In this document: positions 63,995 through 64,000 of the stretch, piece by piece
Position numbering within the stretch: position 1 is the stretch's first letter
How the letters are laid out: every line of letters starts with the position of its first letter
DNA from: Diaporthe sp. PMI_573
Lineage: Eukaryota; Ascomycota; Sordariomycetes; Diaporthales; Diaporthaceae
Direction: 5' to 3'
Assembly (NCBI GenBank): GCA_021399435.1
Contig: JAJTUP010000045.1
Coordinates: 248,001-312,000 of the forward strand
Length of the DNA: 64,000 bases
Notes under the pieces: model-generated
Seen by the model: only the letters and a program-made list of their open reading frames with translations
Told to the model about the DNA's origin: nothing
Database searches by the model: none
Position numbers and translations under genes: made by a program

Positions 63995-64000
63995 ATAGTT

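Noticed and set aside
1..64000. tRNA, rRNA or CRISPR array
   Set aside because: No cloverleaf-like B-box/A-box pairs, rRNA sequence or regularly spaced repeats were found by eye; CRISPR is not expected in a fungus.

Overview
The window is nuclear DNA of a filamentous ascomycete (Pezizomycotina, most like a Sordariomycete). The evidence is short GT-AG introns of about 45-90 bp with CTNAC-like branch sites, Zn2Cys6 regulators, an ascomycete-type laccase ending in DSGI, a secretory lipase, and a dense load of fungal transposons (hAT, pogo/Fot-like, solo LTRs). Gene models below were built by hand by joining exons so that the frame and family motifs are kept. Family names come from recognised motifs, not database searches.

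Layout. 0.3-1.6 kb: phosphatidylserine decarboxylase. 1.6-5.1 kb: no gene, one foldback repeat. 5.1-10.9 kb: a gene-rich block with an SDR (-), a C2H2/jaz zinc-finger protein (+) and a large Zn2Cys6 regulator (-). 11.7-13.4 kb: a remnant resembling the C-terminus of a NACHT-WD40 (NLR-like) protein, split by an 1171-bp internally deleted hAT element with a perfect 8-bp target duplication. 13.6-15.3 kb: a 500-aa Zn2Cys6 regulator with a GC-AG intron inside the zinc cluster. 16-20.3 kb: a transposase zinc-knuckle remnant and four solo LTRs around a secreted lipase gene. 20.7-31.1 kb: enzyme genes (ABM monooxygenase, SDR, NmrA-like, laccase) and a small secreted protein, with an 85-bp-armed inverted repeat at 25.3-25.6 kb.

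31.6-38.6 kb is a nest of hAT elements: two elements with matching terminal inverted repeats (2911 and 2107 bp) lie inside or beside fragments of further hATs. Then come a SYLF/Ysc84-like gene, a 1020-bp TA-flanked TIR element, and a second Fungal_trans_2-type Zn2Cys6 regulator (41.9-43.5 kb). 44-49 kb is decayed (pogo fragments, broken genes). 49.5-52.8 kb holds a nested pair of solo LTRs, an apparently complete pogo element (50226-52142, intact 546-aa transposase, TA duplication) and two more solo LTRs. 52.9-54.9 kb is a BCS1-like AAA ATPase with a likely frameshift. A short Cys-motif gene (56.2-56.7 kb) and a tandem-chromodomain protein (58.1-59.3 kb) follow. 60.7-62.3 kb is a decayed DUF3723-type gene, 63.3-63.6 kb a methyltransferase-like remnant, and the window ends in a second copy of the zinc-knuckle transposon 3' end.

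The host genes look like independent accessory, secretory and metabolic genes rather than one pathway. No complete biosynthetic cluster core (PKS, NRPS, terpene synthase) is visible. The strongest story is the transposon stratigraphy: insertions with exact target duplications, one internal empty-site comparison, and nested or rearranged hATs. No tRNA, rRNA or CRISPR array was seen.
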